The position numbers and the translations under genes are program-made. The notes beneath the pieces are model-generated. The model worked only from the letters and a program-made list of their open reading frames with translations. It ran no database searches and had not been told where the DNA came from. A stretch of 64,000 bases of DNA from Cavia porcellus (taxonomy: Eukaryota; Chordata; Mammalia; Rodentia; Caviidae). The DNA lies in the NCBI RefSeq assembly GCF_034190915.1, contig NW_026947503.1, positions 27,362,532-27,426,531 on the forward strand. Direction: 5' to 3'. Below are positions 10,907 through 22,800 of this stretch, piece by piece (the first letter of the stretch is position 1; each line of letters begins with the position of its first letter).

Positions 10907-11902
10907 GTCTTGGAGCATTTTAATCCATATTTACTGTTTTTCATTTGTGTAACTGTACTGTCAAAGGAGCAGTTGCTGTTCTTGGGTAAACTTTGTGGTA
11001 TTTAGGCTGAGTTCTTGCATATTTCTCAGACTTGATAGCAAAATAAAACTGAAAGACATCTGGAAGGTGTGTTCTAGGAGGATGAGAATTTGGGGCTGTG
11101 TGTCTCAGTGCTTTATCTTGAAACCTAGATCAGTGCTTGCCATAGAGACGCATTTAAATGCTTGTTGAATTAGTTTCATTTAGCACATTCATATGCTATG
11201 ATGTGGGCAGTGGAAATGTTCCTGGATATAGGGCATCCTGTATCTGTGTCCTGTTTCCTATACTTATGATCTTTTCTTCCCAGCCCAATGACTTCTTCTC
11301 CATCCCGTCTGCTGAGCAACCAGTGGTTTAACCAGAAGAAACCAATGAGAAGAGGCAGAAACTCCCTTCCTGGGCAAGAAGGCATTAAGTTCCCTTCAGT
11401 ACCAATACCCAGGCCTTCATCACCAGTGGTCCTAGTCCTTACCTATGGAAATACTGCAATCGAAGCAATACTCTTTTGCCATGCTGATGACTTATTATTG
11501 ATTTATAGAGAGTTAGAAGTTCTCTTGCATGAGATATTTTGCTTGTTTCAGAAACAACAAAGGTGTCTTTGAGTTAGTGAAGTTACAGATTTTGCACCTC
11601 TTACGATATATTTTAGATTGAGGAGTCGTTCATTTTTTTATCTTATCACCTATCCAAAACTCAGTGTCTGACTAGGATTTCTGGAGGGGCATATTACTGT
11701 CTATTGGAAATTGGAGTACTTGATCTTCCCTATGATCCCCTTTGTGTTTCAAGTACTCCTTGTGACTATTTTCCTAAGCCTACAAGTTTTTAGCATGTTT
11801 TTTAGGGTGGAGTCCCTTATGCCATAATGTTTTACTGTCAATAGGTAAAGTTTTACTGCTTCCATGTGTTACCCTTTTGTTGTATGCTGAGTTCTTAACA
11901 AG
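10907..11902. other. Unassigned non-coding sequence
   Basis: No repeat family recognised. The 94-codon plus-strand frame at 11288-11572 and the overlapping minus-strand frame have no domain that I can recognise. Confidence 0.4.
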
Positions 11903-12267
11903 TGTTATAGACAGAATTTGGTCTCTCACAAATTCATATGTTTAAGCCTTAATAGCAAATGTAACTGTGGAGATAAGACTTTGAGAAATTAGCTGAGAGT
12001 TAAATAACAGTATAAGAGCAGAACCCTTACTGTAACTAGACTGGTGTCTCATAAGAGGAGGAAGGACACCAAACAGAGTGTGTTCTCCACCACTTTGCCG
12101 ATCCATGAATACAGAAAATAAGTAAGAAATTTACAAGCTGAGAGGACAACTCTCATTAGGCACAGAACTAATCAGCACCTTGATCTTGGACTTCCCATCC
12201 TCCAGAATTATGAGAAAAGATTTCTGTTGTTTAAAATATCTAATCTGTGGATTGTCATGTTAGTTCA
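11903..12267 (+). repeat. MLT1-like LTR (old MaLR)
   Basis: It begins TGTTATAGACAGAATTTGG, then carries CAAATTCATATGTTTAAGCC. Near its end come CTTGGACTTCCCATCCTCCA and GAATTATGAGAAAAGATTTC, the order found in MLT1 LTRs. It is strongly diverged. Confidence 0.7.
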
Positions 12268-12892
12268 AGTCAAGAGATTCTTTGTTTTCACCTTTCTGTG
12301 CGTTTTAGAAGTTTACACAGTAACTGCAGCATTAAAACTTGTAATCTGTATGTCATAGAACATTAAAGCACATCCCATCTACCAAGAGGCCTTGTTTCTT
12401 TGTCTTTTGTTGTAGAACCTCCACCTCTTCAAAGTTCTGTTCAGACAAGATCTTATAAATGCTCAAAATAAGACTTCTCAGCTGTCACACAGGACCTTCC
12501 ATTCAACCTCTCTTACCTGCCTCTGGCAATGTCCACAGTCCATCCTCCAAAGCCCACAGTCAACACACCTTGTTGCCTTTTGTTTCTTACAGATCCTGCT
12601 GCTGTTGATACGAGAGTCCAAAGTGATAGCCATGTTCACCAAATCATTCCTAATGCCACTTCCACTTCCAAATCATTCTCCATTTCATGGAACCAAGCTT
12701 CTGTTCCTCAGTCATCCGTTAGGTTCATTTTTCTTTCCGGAGCTGCCTGCTTAATGTCTGCAAGTTACAAAAGGATCATAATGCATGACTTCAGTTCCTT
12801 CATTTGTTAGACAGACCGACCAATTATTATGATGTTTGCTGATAATAAAAGATTATCCAATTATTGAGGAAAATGTATAGCCGTTTCCTCTA
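12268..12892. other. Unassigned non-coding sequence
   Basis: No clear repeat. A 93-codon frame at 12529-12810 is serine/proline-rich and shows no domain or flanking splice signals that I would trust. Confidence 0.35.
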
Positions 12893-13080
12893 CTTTTGAA
12901 TTTTTCTTTCTTTCCTCTTTCCTTTCTTTCTTTGTCTTCTCCTCCTCCTTTTTCCCTCTTCTTCCTCTACCTCTTCTCCTTATTCTTCTCCTTTCCCTCT
13001 TCCATCCTCCCTTCTTCTTTTCTCCTTCCCCTTTTGCCCCCTCCTCCTCTTCTTCTTTCTTCCTCTTCCCCACCCTTTCC
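12893..13080 (+). repeat. Pyrimidine-rich low-complexity tract
   Basis: About 190 bases of mixed CTTTC, CTCCTT and TTCTTCC blocks are nearly purine-free on the plus strand. The lysine/glutamate-rich minus-strand frame across it is a product of the tract. It is a mirror-image counterpart of the 4.35-kb polypurine run but is less regular. Confidence 0.9.
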
Positions 13081-13197
13081 TGGGGCTGGACCACAGGACC
13101 TCTGCTGGGATTCACCACTCCCCTTTGGAGACTGATTCTCACTAAATCTCTAGGTTGTCCAGGATGGGCTCAAACTTTAGTAGTATATGTTATTTTG

Positions 13198-13244
13198 TCA
13201 CTCATAATTTTATATCAGTAGAAATCACTGATAATTTTATATCA
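13198..13244 (+). repeat. 27-bp spaced short direct repeat
   Basis: TCACTCATAATTTTATATCA at 13198-13217 recurs with one change at 13225-13244, giving a local tandem duplication with 27-bp spacing. Confidence 0.85.
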
Positions 13245-13249
13245 CTTTT

Positions 13250-13933
13250 CAGCTGCCATAGATATATCTAGATGGTATTTAAACTTAACACTTTTTCAAA
13301 ATTATTGTACCTATCGGGCCTGCCTCTAGATCTTATTATTGAATGTGTTAATAAAAAAGTACTTAAATAAAATTTATGTTTGTATATATATTATGTAATT
13401 AAATATAATTGGATTTAGTTATCAACTATATATATTTCGTATCTTTAAAATATTGTTATCAGAAAGAGTCCAGCTGAGTTCAATAGTTGTGCTGCCAAAT
13501 GCATATTTGGCATATCACAAAAGCATACAGAATTCCCAACCCTTGGTCAGATTAGGTTTGATTCTTGTCCAGAATGTTGGATAGGTAATATTGTGCCATA
13601 CAATGTCTTATTCTGTATGTATGTACTTATTTGTATGATATTAGTAATCACTAATAATCATTTTCCAGGTCCATTAATTCAAAAGGTTGATATTCTAATT
13701 TTTTAATTTCTTTTTGTATATATTATTTAACATTTTTCTTCAAATAAAAACTTCCCTAAATCAGTTATTTACTTTGAGATGAAGTTCATGTAGAAAAACA
13801 GAATACATGCTTGATTCATCCCTTCTGTTTTTCAGCTTTCAAAATGAGTTGAATTTTGAGAATTCACCACCGATAATCAATGAATTTTTGTTTTCTTCTA
13901 TTTTGTTTTCAAAGTCCTTATAAGCACATGGAT
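13250..13933. other. Unassigned AT-rich sequence
   Basis: No gene or repeat family recognised. Confidence 0.4.
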
Positions 13934-13947
13934 TTACACTTAGTTTT

Positions 13948-15300
13948 TAAAAAATTTTATTTAAAGAAAGACTAAACAAAACAGAAAACAGGTAAAAATA
14001 ATACATACTTTCAAAGAAAAAAATAAACAGTAAGAAATCACTAGTTGATGATTACAGATTGTCCTCTTACAAATAGTTATTCAAGATACTAAAGTGAAGC
14101 ACATAAAGTAGGGATTCAAACAGTGAGACTGCAACCAGTTCTGTTCAACTATCCAACAAAAACTTAGAAATATGGTTTTCAATCCTATAAACTTAAACAT
14201 ACATGCAGTTATCCATATCTTCAATTATGTCGAGATTGAACAAACCCAAGGAGTCTAATATCACTCTGAACAAAGTACAATACTATTGCTGGGTTTCACA
14301 TTATGACCCTCCAGGATCAGCACTGGGCACTTTAGTGTCTCTTTTTCTTCAAAGTATCTGTTCATTTCATCATGCATCATAAGATCAGTTCTCATGAACT
14401 GTTTATAGATGCTACACATGCACGAGTCTTAATATGTATTTCTATTCTTTCTGTATTAGAGGGAGAAACAAAACAAAGCAAGGCAAAACAAAACATATTC
14501 CTATAAATACATGAAATGAAAAAGACATATAAGACTGTTGTACAAGGAGTTCTGCCATAGTACCTGTGTTGTCTCTTGTTATCTTCAATGGAACTGGCTA
14601 TATCATAGACATAGTATAATCGAATATATCAGTACACAACAGTATTAATAAAAACACCACTTTGTATATAGTATAAAATTTCGAAACCAAGCAGTTATCA
14701 AACCAGAATGTGTATCGTAGAGTCTTGTCATCTTCGGTGTAGTTACCTATACTCTCAACTTGATTTTATCAATCATAACAGTTTTGAATAAAATCCATCA
14801 ATACCAAACAGCAATCAAACAAACCAGATTTAACTAAGATCAGTATAAGTTATACAAGGCTCCAGATTAAGATAATAGAAAATTATAGATGATTACAGTG
14901 CTATATCTTGATGTTTTTGGGATAGCTATCTGTGCCCTCAAATATAATGCAAGTAGACAAACTGAGACAGAATAAAACCTATTTTAAAAAAGAATAAAAT
15001 CTAAGCAGAGTGGTGTGAGTAATGTAGGTTTTAAATCCTGATACACTATTAACAATACCTTCTGTCATGTTTTTTAAGACTCTCCCTCCCCTTTAACATC
15101 CCCAGGGTACACTGTGCATTTTGAGGTCTGACCAAAACCCTTGGTTTTAGATTGGGGGGAGGGGGCAATATGCTATTTATCTAAGTGGTACCAAAGCTCC
15201 TCTCTCCTAGACTTGATCTCTAATTGTATTTCTTTACCTATTAAAACTTGTCTTCCCAACCTATCCACAAATACTGGTCAAGTTGCCCCTGTTACTCTCT
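13948..15300 (-). other. 3' UTR of the half-L1-like element
   Basis: No protein frame is present on either strand. Its last 400 bp or so match the plus-strand insertion at 30065-31001, including the shared GTGATTTCTTACTGTTTATT. It ends with a polyadenylation signal (AAATAAAA on the minus strand, near 13960). Having the same tail in two independent insertions shows it belongs to the element. Confidence 0.7.
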
Positions 15301-15309
15301 GGTTCTCTG

Positions 15310-15470
15310 CTACATAGAGTTTTGTTTTCTCATATTTGATTTTCAGTCCATGTACTCTTTTTCATGTTAATTATATTTCTTATAAATAGCATCTCAGTGG
15401 ACCCTGGCTCCTGATCTACTCTACCAGTGTTTTTTTTTTAATTTAGTGTATTAAGGCCATCTATATTAGA
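15310..15470 (-). pseudogene. Stub of L1 ORF2 N-terminus
   Basis: Just downstream of ORF1 on the minus strand, one frame resembles the start of L1 ORF2 before the endonuclease core: an ISNIDGLNTLN-like piece and, after a frame change, RSQGPLRCYL. Similarity fades by about 15310. No reverse-transcriptase motif follows, which supports an ORF2-deleted (half-L1) structure. The match is short and interrupted. Confidence 0.55.
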
Positions 15471-15634
15471 TATTATAACCAACCTTCTCTGCCTCATTTC
15501 TGTTATGTTCTTTTTTTGCATCAGTTGTCTGCTTATCTTCTTCATTCTGTTTTCTGCTCCATTCATTGAGGCCTCTCTGCCACTGTTCCTGGAATCCTAG
15601 TACTTTTCTCTCTCTCTAGAATGCCCTGAAGTAT

Positions 15635-16671
15635 TCACTGTAGAGCTGGATTGGTAGTTGTGAATTTCCCAAGTTCCTCTTTGTCTTGGAAGTATCCTGT
15701 TTCTCCATTAATTTCTAGAGACAGTTTATGAGGGTATATCAATCTGGGTTGGAGGCTGTTTTCTTTCAGGGCTTGGAATATTTTGCTCCAAGCTCTTCTT
15801 GACTTGATGGTTTGTGTCGAGAAGTCTGCCATGATTTTAATGGGTTTTCCTTTATAGGTAATCTGTTTCTTTTCTCTGATGGCTTTTAATATTCTGTTCT
15901 TATATTGAATTTCTGGGATCTTGATTATTATATGCCTGGGTGTAGCTCTGTTTTGGTTGTAGGTGGCTGGAGCTCTGTATGCCTCATACATCTGCTATCA
16001 TTTCCTTTTCCTAGGTTTGGGAAGTTTTCCTTAATTAATTCTATGAATTTGTAGTTCCTTTGTTTGTAACCCTGCTTCTTCATTCACATTCTTTATTCTC
16101 AAGTTATAGATCCTCTTGTCAGCTTCTAGCCTTTGTATTGTTACTCCTTGTTTCCTTGTTATTTTAAAAAGGTTTTCCTTTCATAATCTCACATTGCAAA
16201 ACTGTCCTCCAGTTTGGATAATCCATCCTTAGTTTCTTTCAAGCAGATTTGCCATCTTTCCATAGAGTTTTTAATTTCCTGGTAATTTCTTTGAATCTGC
16301 TTCATGTATTCTATATTTTGTTTATATTCTTCATCAAATGGTTCTCTCCTTTGTTTGAGTTCCTCCCTTCTTCTGCCTGTGTCTGCTTGAGGGGTGCTTA
16401 GCATCTCTTTTATTAATCTTCTTACATCTTGCTTTACTTGACTTAATATTTCATTTTTGAACTCATCTATGAGGTCCCAAAGATATCTCTTTATGTCCAC
16501 TGGTATTGCATGTTTGCTGTTCTCATTCTCCTTTGTATTTACCTGTCTTGGGTCAATGTTCTCAGGGTTGGGACCTGGGGACTTTTTGTTGTTGCTTCCT
16601 CTTCCCATCTTTTTGCTTCTTCCAGGAGGCCCCAGTTTCTTTCTTTGTTGGTTACAATTCTTCTGAACCAC
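15635..16671 (-). pseudogene. L1-type ORF1 (RNA-binding nucleic-acid chaperone), frameshifted
   Basis: The reading frame opens at the ATG at 16671. Its first 160 codons, to 16189, start with a lysine-rich, basic N-terminus (MVQKNCNQQRKKLG). A glutamine/glutamate/lysine-rich coiled-coil-like segment follows, and the frame ends at an early stop. After a gap of about 200 bp holding the frameshift, a second open piece of 118 codons (15991-15635) gives the RRM end and C-terminal domain. It includes RHIIIKIPEIQYKNRILKAI, then YKGKPIKIMADFS and RRAWSKIF, and ends FTTTNPALQ. These are the most conserved parts of L1 ORF1p. In L1 the protein forms trimers and packages the element's RNA. The intact length would be about 345 codons, near the L1 norm. 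It cannot make a full protein now. Confidence 0.9.
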
Positions 16672-17375
16672 ACTGGCTAGGTGACACTTTCCACTACACT
16701 GTGTTAATGAGTTGTAAACAGGGGTATCGTATGTTGGCCCCTCCCCTCCAGGTCAGTCAAGCTGCTGAGGCCTTCACTCTATTACTGTGTGCTACTTCCC
16801 CTCCAGGTCAAACTTCTGAGGCTTCACTGGTTTAGTGCACGCCACTGCCATAGGGACTTGATTTCAGATACCTACAGGGTCTCAGCCAGGTCATGTGATC
16901 CAGGCCTAGCTCACTCCAACAATCCTGTTCAGGAAGGGAACAACTGACTGAAGTCACTGCTGCCCCTTGTACTTGCCAGTTCTGCCTGGTCTCAGAATGT
17001 CATCCGCTGGAGCCCTCCTTTCTGTGGAATGGCTCCACTCTCATCACACACCAGCAGGCTCCCCGCAGCTCAGCTCCCTGTTCAGCTGGCTGACCCCCGA
17101 CCTCAGTGTGACTGCGCCTCCAGTGAGTCGAAGTGGCTCAGCTTGGCAAGTCACCTTCTGCAGCAGGAGCACTGAACCTTTAGCTGTTCCAATAATAGCA
17201 CTGGGACTGTATGTTTGATTGGCTCTTCTCACCTTAGTTTCTTCTTGGGATGAGAGAATTCATCTCCCTCTGTTAATGACTCCCCATGCTGTATTATGTT
17301 GAATTCTAAGTTGACTATCTCAGGGAGCCTCTGTAGCCACCTGTTACCTACCCACATCTTTGCTGCACCCATCAC
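16672..17375 (-). promoter_or_regulatory. 5' UTR/internal promoter region of the half-L1-like element
   Basis: About 700 bp lie between the 5' target-site duplication and the ORF1 start. The region is more GC-rich than its surroundings. It holds about two copies of a 55-bp unit (16743-16797 and 16798-16850), each beginning CCCCTCCAGGTC on the plus strand. L1-type 5' UTRs carry the internal promoter, so this is inferred to be the promoter. Short frames here are by-products. Confidence 0.6.
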
Positions 17376-17389
17376 TTACACTTAGTTTT

Positions 17390-18229
17390 ATGATGCTTAA
17401 ATTATTCCAGCTTTGGTCAATGGACTCTTAAAATTAACTGTTAACATGATAGTTGACCTTGATAGAGTCCTTGCTTTCTAGAATTTTTTCTTTAAAATAT
17501 AGGTCCATCTGTTTATGTTATACCACAGACAAGCACACCATTTAGGTCAATATAATACTTAGAAACAGCATTCTTTGTTAAGAGTACTCACTGTATTGTG
17601 TTGATTTTATATCTAGTATTTTTTACTTTACAACCTAGAAGATAATTTTTAGAACAAATAAATCATGAATTCATCTTTATAACCTCCAATAAAAGTTAAA
17701 GGCTATGAGGATTTTCCATAACTTTATGAATTTTAAATCCATACCTTCTTTTTCAACTGATTAAAAATCAATTGTTAAAAATACTGATGCAGTTGATAGC
17801 ATGTTTTATTTTGTAAAACATGTTCATTATGGTCACAGAATAATTGTGTCAATCTTAACATCAGATATAATTATATGAAGCAGTTTAACTCTGTTTTGCA
17901 GTTCTTTTGGTTCTTTAACAGTATCACCCTAGGGATCCAGTAAGCATTCTTCAGTTTTAATATCACTTAAAATAATTCCCTTTTAGTATTATTAGGCTAC
18001 CAACTCAAAATATATTTAGTTTCATTCCTTTTTGGTGCAGATTTTTGATGATTAAGTTTAAAAACATTTCATTCTGTACTTATGTAAAATATTTATAAAT
18101 TTCCTTTCTAATTAACAGAGCAAGATAGACTACTCAAGCCTGTATCCCAGTCTCCTCTGCCTTGATTGCTTATGTCCTTAAAGTAAGTATTTAAAAATGT
18201 TTAAATGTTTATTCTCCTATTACTTGTCT
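17390..18229. other. Unassigned AT-rich sequence
   Basis: No gene or repeat family recognised. Confidence 0.4.
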
Positions 18230-19890
18230 TCAATTCTCAAATATGTGTATACATGAGCATTTCCCCTTTTTTGGTGAATGATTAAATAACATAAATATAT
18301 TTCTCCTTTCTCTTACCCTTGAGATTATCCCAAAGCAGTGTTTGAGATGCCTCAATCCTCTTCTCAATGACATGCTACATAATTTTGTGGTTTTTACCAA
18401 TTGTTTACTTAAGCTCATCTCTACTGGTGAATATTTGGGTTGTTTCTTGGCTTTTGCTTTCATGATTCTACTGTCATGAATACAGTATGCATCTGGATGA
18501 CCTTTCTCATTTCATGTTCATTTGTCCATTCTTAAGATGGAATCTGAGAATTGAGTAGGTGTGAGTTAGCTAGAGATTGCCCAGTTCCCATTTATATATG
18601 TGGTCTCATTCTTCTCCCACTCATCAGTGCATCAGAGTGCGTGCTCTCCTACGGCATTGCCAACTGAGTATGTCTCCCAACTTGTGGATTTTTGCCAATA
18701 TTATATGTGAGAAATGATATCTCAGTCTATCTTATTAGGAGCAAGGCTGAATATATATATATATATATATAGTTAAGAGTCACTTGCCTTTCTTTTTAAA
18801 GAAACAATCTGTTCATTCCCCTGGCCCATTTATCTACCAAGTCACAATCTTTTTCTTTTCTATTTTTAGAAACTCTTTGTATATTAGACAAGTTAGCCCT
18901 TTTATGATAAAAAGTCGCAATTTTTCTGATTTGTCTTTTTTTCTGATTTGCTAAGAATACTTTTTTCTTTGAAAACATTTTTAAATATCACCAAAATTAA
19001 TTTTCTCCTTAATGTGTCTGGATGTTGATAAGTAGATGAGATGCTTTTCTTCATCTCTGCTACTGGAGGAAGATACCCATGTCAAACATGTATGGTTTCA
19101 TTTATTTCACATTTATATCTTCAAGCCTTTTGGAATTTATCCTGGTTTACAATGTGAGAAATGGATCCAATTTTATCTTTTTCCATATGGCTATCTACTT
19201 ATCCCAACACCACTTATTTAAAAGTCCATCTTTATTCCATGAATTTGAAATGTCACCTTTATTTGTATTAAATTTTCATATGCAATTGAGTATATTTCTG
19301 GAGTTTCTATTTTGTTGCCCACTCCATTCTATATTAATTATAAAGGCTCTATATTATGTTTTAGGATATAGTAGAGCTGGCAACCCCCTCCTATCCTCAT
19401 TGCTATTCTTTTGCAAGGATTTCCTGACCATTCTAGATAATGTTTCTTCTAAATATTTTAACTGACATTAAAATTATAAATTAATGAAAGAACTGATTCC
19501 TATCTATCCAAGAAACTATTTTATATATCTTCAAGTCTACTTTCACATCATTCAAGAGTGCTTTTTTTAGTATTCATATAGGTTTTGTGGACTTTTTTTT
19601 TACTTTTTTCTTTTCTTTTTTTGCCTAGATCTGTTATTATTAATATCTTAAACATATCTTTAACTACTTTTACTTTATATATATGAAATTTGTTTATGTT
19701 GGATTTTTTCCTATCTACTTTGACAAATTCTTCTGTCACCTGTAATACTTATTCCATTTTAGATATTATAGATATACATGTGTATTTTCTGCTATTCAAC
19801 ATGCTTTTTTTCTCTTTTACTTGTCATGTGTGGAAGATATACTATTTGATTTTGATTCTATTTTTTAATAAAAATTGCACAACATCTTTA
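18230..19890 (-). repeat. Old L1 3' part (ORF2 end and 3' UTR), minus strand
   Basis: Read on the plus strand, the stretch follows the reverse complement of an L1 3' region. The parts recognised are a GGTGAATATTTGGGTTGTTT block near 18425, the TAGCCCTTTTATGAT region near 18895, CCCAACACCACTTATTTAAA near 19203 and a GGAATTTATCCTGG block near 19131. The 128-codon plus-strand frame at 19079-19465 is an antisense by-product. An (AT)n run at 18750-18771 interrupts it. Many indels show it is old. The ends are approximate. Confidence 0.6.
18750..18771 (+). repeat. (AT)n microsatellite
   Basis: An uninterrupted AT run of about 22 bases inside the old L1 piece. Confidence 0.95.
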
Positions 19891-22800
19891 AGACACAATG
19901 TTAATGGTTGAATATAATTTATCACAGGAATATCTTTAAGTTAAATAACCAGTTTCAACTTGAAATACGTTTCTTCTTTTTTATTTTTGTCAATAATGTT
20001 GTGATGGACATTATTCATTTATGTATATTTCTGTATACATCTGATACAGGGATGACAATTCATAGCAAACAGTATCTTCTTATGCAACAAGTTTGCAAAG
20101 CAATTTGAGTTCAAGGTAGGGGAGTGGTGCACTCAGGAAATAATTTTATTAGAGAAGGCAAGTGAGGGAAAACAACAAGCACTCACTTTTTGCTTACATG
20201 ACCATAATGGCAATATTGTTTCTGTGAAGTATGGATAGTTTTCTGACTTAAAGTAACTATGGTGAGCATTGCTACATCTATGTGGCTGGCACTAGGCATT
20301 GGTTCTTTCAAGACATGAATGCAAAATCCTTTTGGCTTTGATAATGGTGAGAAGGGGTCTGTATTTCCTTACTCTGGGACATCTGGTTCAATCTCAGCCT
20401 CTCACCTCCTCTCAGTCTCCCCAAAGAGCCTTTTTGACATTCTAAACTGGACTATAGCTGTCCATTTGACTGCTAAAAGCTTGCACATGATTAGCAATGA
20501 AGGTTTGTGGAAAGTCAGGCTGCTTCCAGGCCACCCAAGCTTGTGCTTGTCTCTCATGCAGTTCACTCCTATGACCATACAGGACAGGAGCAGATCAAGA
20601 AGTATGCCTGCTCTAGAAGCAGAGGTATAGCCAGAGCAGTGAACATCAGTCTGCCTACCATTTGCTCCTTCAGTCTGAATTAGAGATATTCTGTGAAGCT
20701 CTTTCATTGTTGAAGTTGAGTAGCATTAGAGGGGAGAGGGCACTTCCACCATGGTCCTTGGGGAAAGAAGCAGTAACCTCTCAGGAATTACCCTGCCACA
20801 CTGCCAGGCCACTCCCAGGTACAACGCCAGTTGCCTCCATGCCCTCCCCAGCCTCTACTTATGTAACAGTGATTTGCCATTGGGGTCTCACTAGTCTTTC
20901 ACATATGGTGCACTTAGCACCTGTTGGTTTTGGCCTTGGGCCTAGCAGTGACCTCAGAGCAGCAACGGAAGCCTCATTCCACATCCTGGTATACTTATTT
21001 TCATTTGTATCTCTGCTTCATAGTAAAAGTGGACATTTTTCATACATTTATATATAGGCACATTTCTTCTTTTATGAATTGCTTGCTTTTGTGCTTTATT
21101 CTTCCAGTGTCTCTTCTTCACCTAGTGAACTCTTTCTTTTAGGAAAATAGGCAGCCCCAAGTCTTCTAGGCTGCATAACTTTATAGGCCCACTGGTTTTG
21201 CATTTGACTGGATTGCTTTCCAATAGCAGTTTTTGCTTTTAGGATGTCAGTATTAATATTCAAGATAGAATGAGCTAAGAAACAGGATACACAGATCTGC
21301 TACTTGATATTCAGCATCTGGTTTTTAAATTTATGCTAAATATGCACCAACAGTGATATACATATTTACATGTATGCATGAATACCTATTATCTAAAGGC
21401 ATGACATGATGTTCAGAATCAACTTCTGCTTCCCATTTAATTTTTCTATAGCCTCTGAGTCATTCATTCACTCTAATAATAACAACCTTAATCAGTGAAT
21501 CAATTTATAACCCTACCAGGTGGTAAAAGGCTTCTCCAAGTGACCTCTTGGGGATCCCTTTTGGCTGTCTTTTGGAAAATAGAAGATTAAAAACATGTGT
21601 GTTCCCACAATACTGCATTCTGAGAATGTTTCATCTTCTAGTCCTGCCTCCATGTAAGTTATGTAAGACTATGGAACTCAACAAAGAGAAGTGCATGTCT
21701 TGACTGGGATTATTGTTGTTTTTGAGGACAGGCCTAAAATTGGAAGAACAACTTAAATACAAGCAGTTTGAGCATACTGTTAAGCTCATAAAAAATTCAC
21801 TTCTGACTTTTCTGCAAAGGATATAAGTGGATAAGAATTTTTGGTATTTTGTGAGTCTATTAACTCTTTGGGATGGGAATAAAATGAATTTAATTTAGTA
21901 TCCTAGCATCTTAAGCCATCAGAGTCTACACCTATAGTGTAAGGAGGTCCAGGAGAAACTTCCAAAGCCTGGTGTGTAGGACAAGTGTGTGTATAGCATT
22001 TTAATGTTACCGTGGGGAATGCTATACTAACGATTTTATTCTCCTTTTATTATTAAGTTAAGTTGTTGCAGAACCAAAAGGTAAAACAAACCTCCAAAGG
22101 AACAATAGCTTTAAAGAGATTTTGCTGTTTCTACAGTCCAAGTCCTGTGTTTCAATGAAGGTACTCTGAGCGGAAAGGACAATATTGGCAGATAATTTAA
22201 TAGAATTGCAGGAATGAGATTCTCAAGGTTTCCTCTGAGACTGGAAAAATAACAGCTGATCTATGTCATAATGCAGTGTAACATTTGAAAATTTACCAAT
22301 CCTGATATTCAGTCCTCTGAGGCAATAACTTTCCCACACTTGCTCTCTTTTTAACTCTAAACAGCCTCACCCACCCCCATTGACAGAAGAAGAAAAATTA
22401 AAGTGACCAGAGAAATGACCATAATCTTTACAAGTTTAATGGCACTAAGTGTAGTAAACTGCCCCTGGGGGCCTCAGCAGGTTTGCAATCTGCACTGGAA
22501 GCAAGACAAGCAGTTAGAATTGGGAAGAGAAGTGGGGAGCCTTGGGAATGATATTCTGGGGAATTTTCCTGTCCTCTCCTTGAATTCTTTCTTTCTGGTC
22601 CCTTGCGGTTCTCTGCCAGAGTAGAAGAATTATCCTAAGAAATGTCCGCAGACTCTGAGAGCCAAATGGCAAGACTAAGCAGAAGAAATATTTTGGGGTC
22701 TACCCTAACGTAATAACGAGAAATTGCTTGGAGAATAGGATCTGAAAAAGAAGAAAAAAATGAAGACAAGTAGCTAGGAAAACCAACTTTGAAAAACCTA

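Larger units (their letters stand above)
13934..17389 (-). mobile_element. Full-length half-L1-like (HAL1-like) retrotransposon with 14-bp target-site duplication
   Basis: TTACACTTAGTTTT stands at 13934-13947 and again at 17376-17389, enclosing a 3,428-bp minus-strand insertion. From its 5' end it has a 5' UTR of about 700 bp (17375-16672), an L1-type ORF1 broken by a frameshift (16671-15635), a stub resembling the start of ORF2 (about 15470-15310), then more than 1.3 kb of non-coding 3' UTR ending in AAATAAAATTTTTT. I see no reverse-transcriptase or endonuclease core. A target-site duplication at both ends shows that this shortened form was the RNA that inserted. Known HAL1 elements have this layout: ORF1 only, using L1 ORF2 protein in trans. 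An L1 deleted after insertion is the alternative. Confidence 0.78.

Noticed and set aside
12861..13142. 93-codon lysine/glutamate-rich minus-strand frame
   Set aside because: It translates the pyrimidine tract at 12893-13080.
16457..17218. Plus-strand frames of 69-109 codons
   Set aside because: They are antisense to the half-L1-like ORF1 and 5' UTR.
19079..19465. 128-codon plus-strand frame
   Set aside because: It is the reverse strand of the old L1 3' part, not a gene.
20662..21057. 131-codon plus-strand frame
   Set aside because: No domain or repeat texture typical of protein. It overlaps frames in other phases and shows no trusted splice signals.
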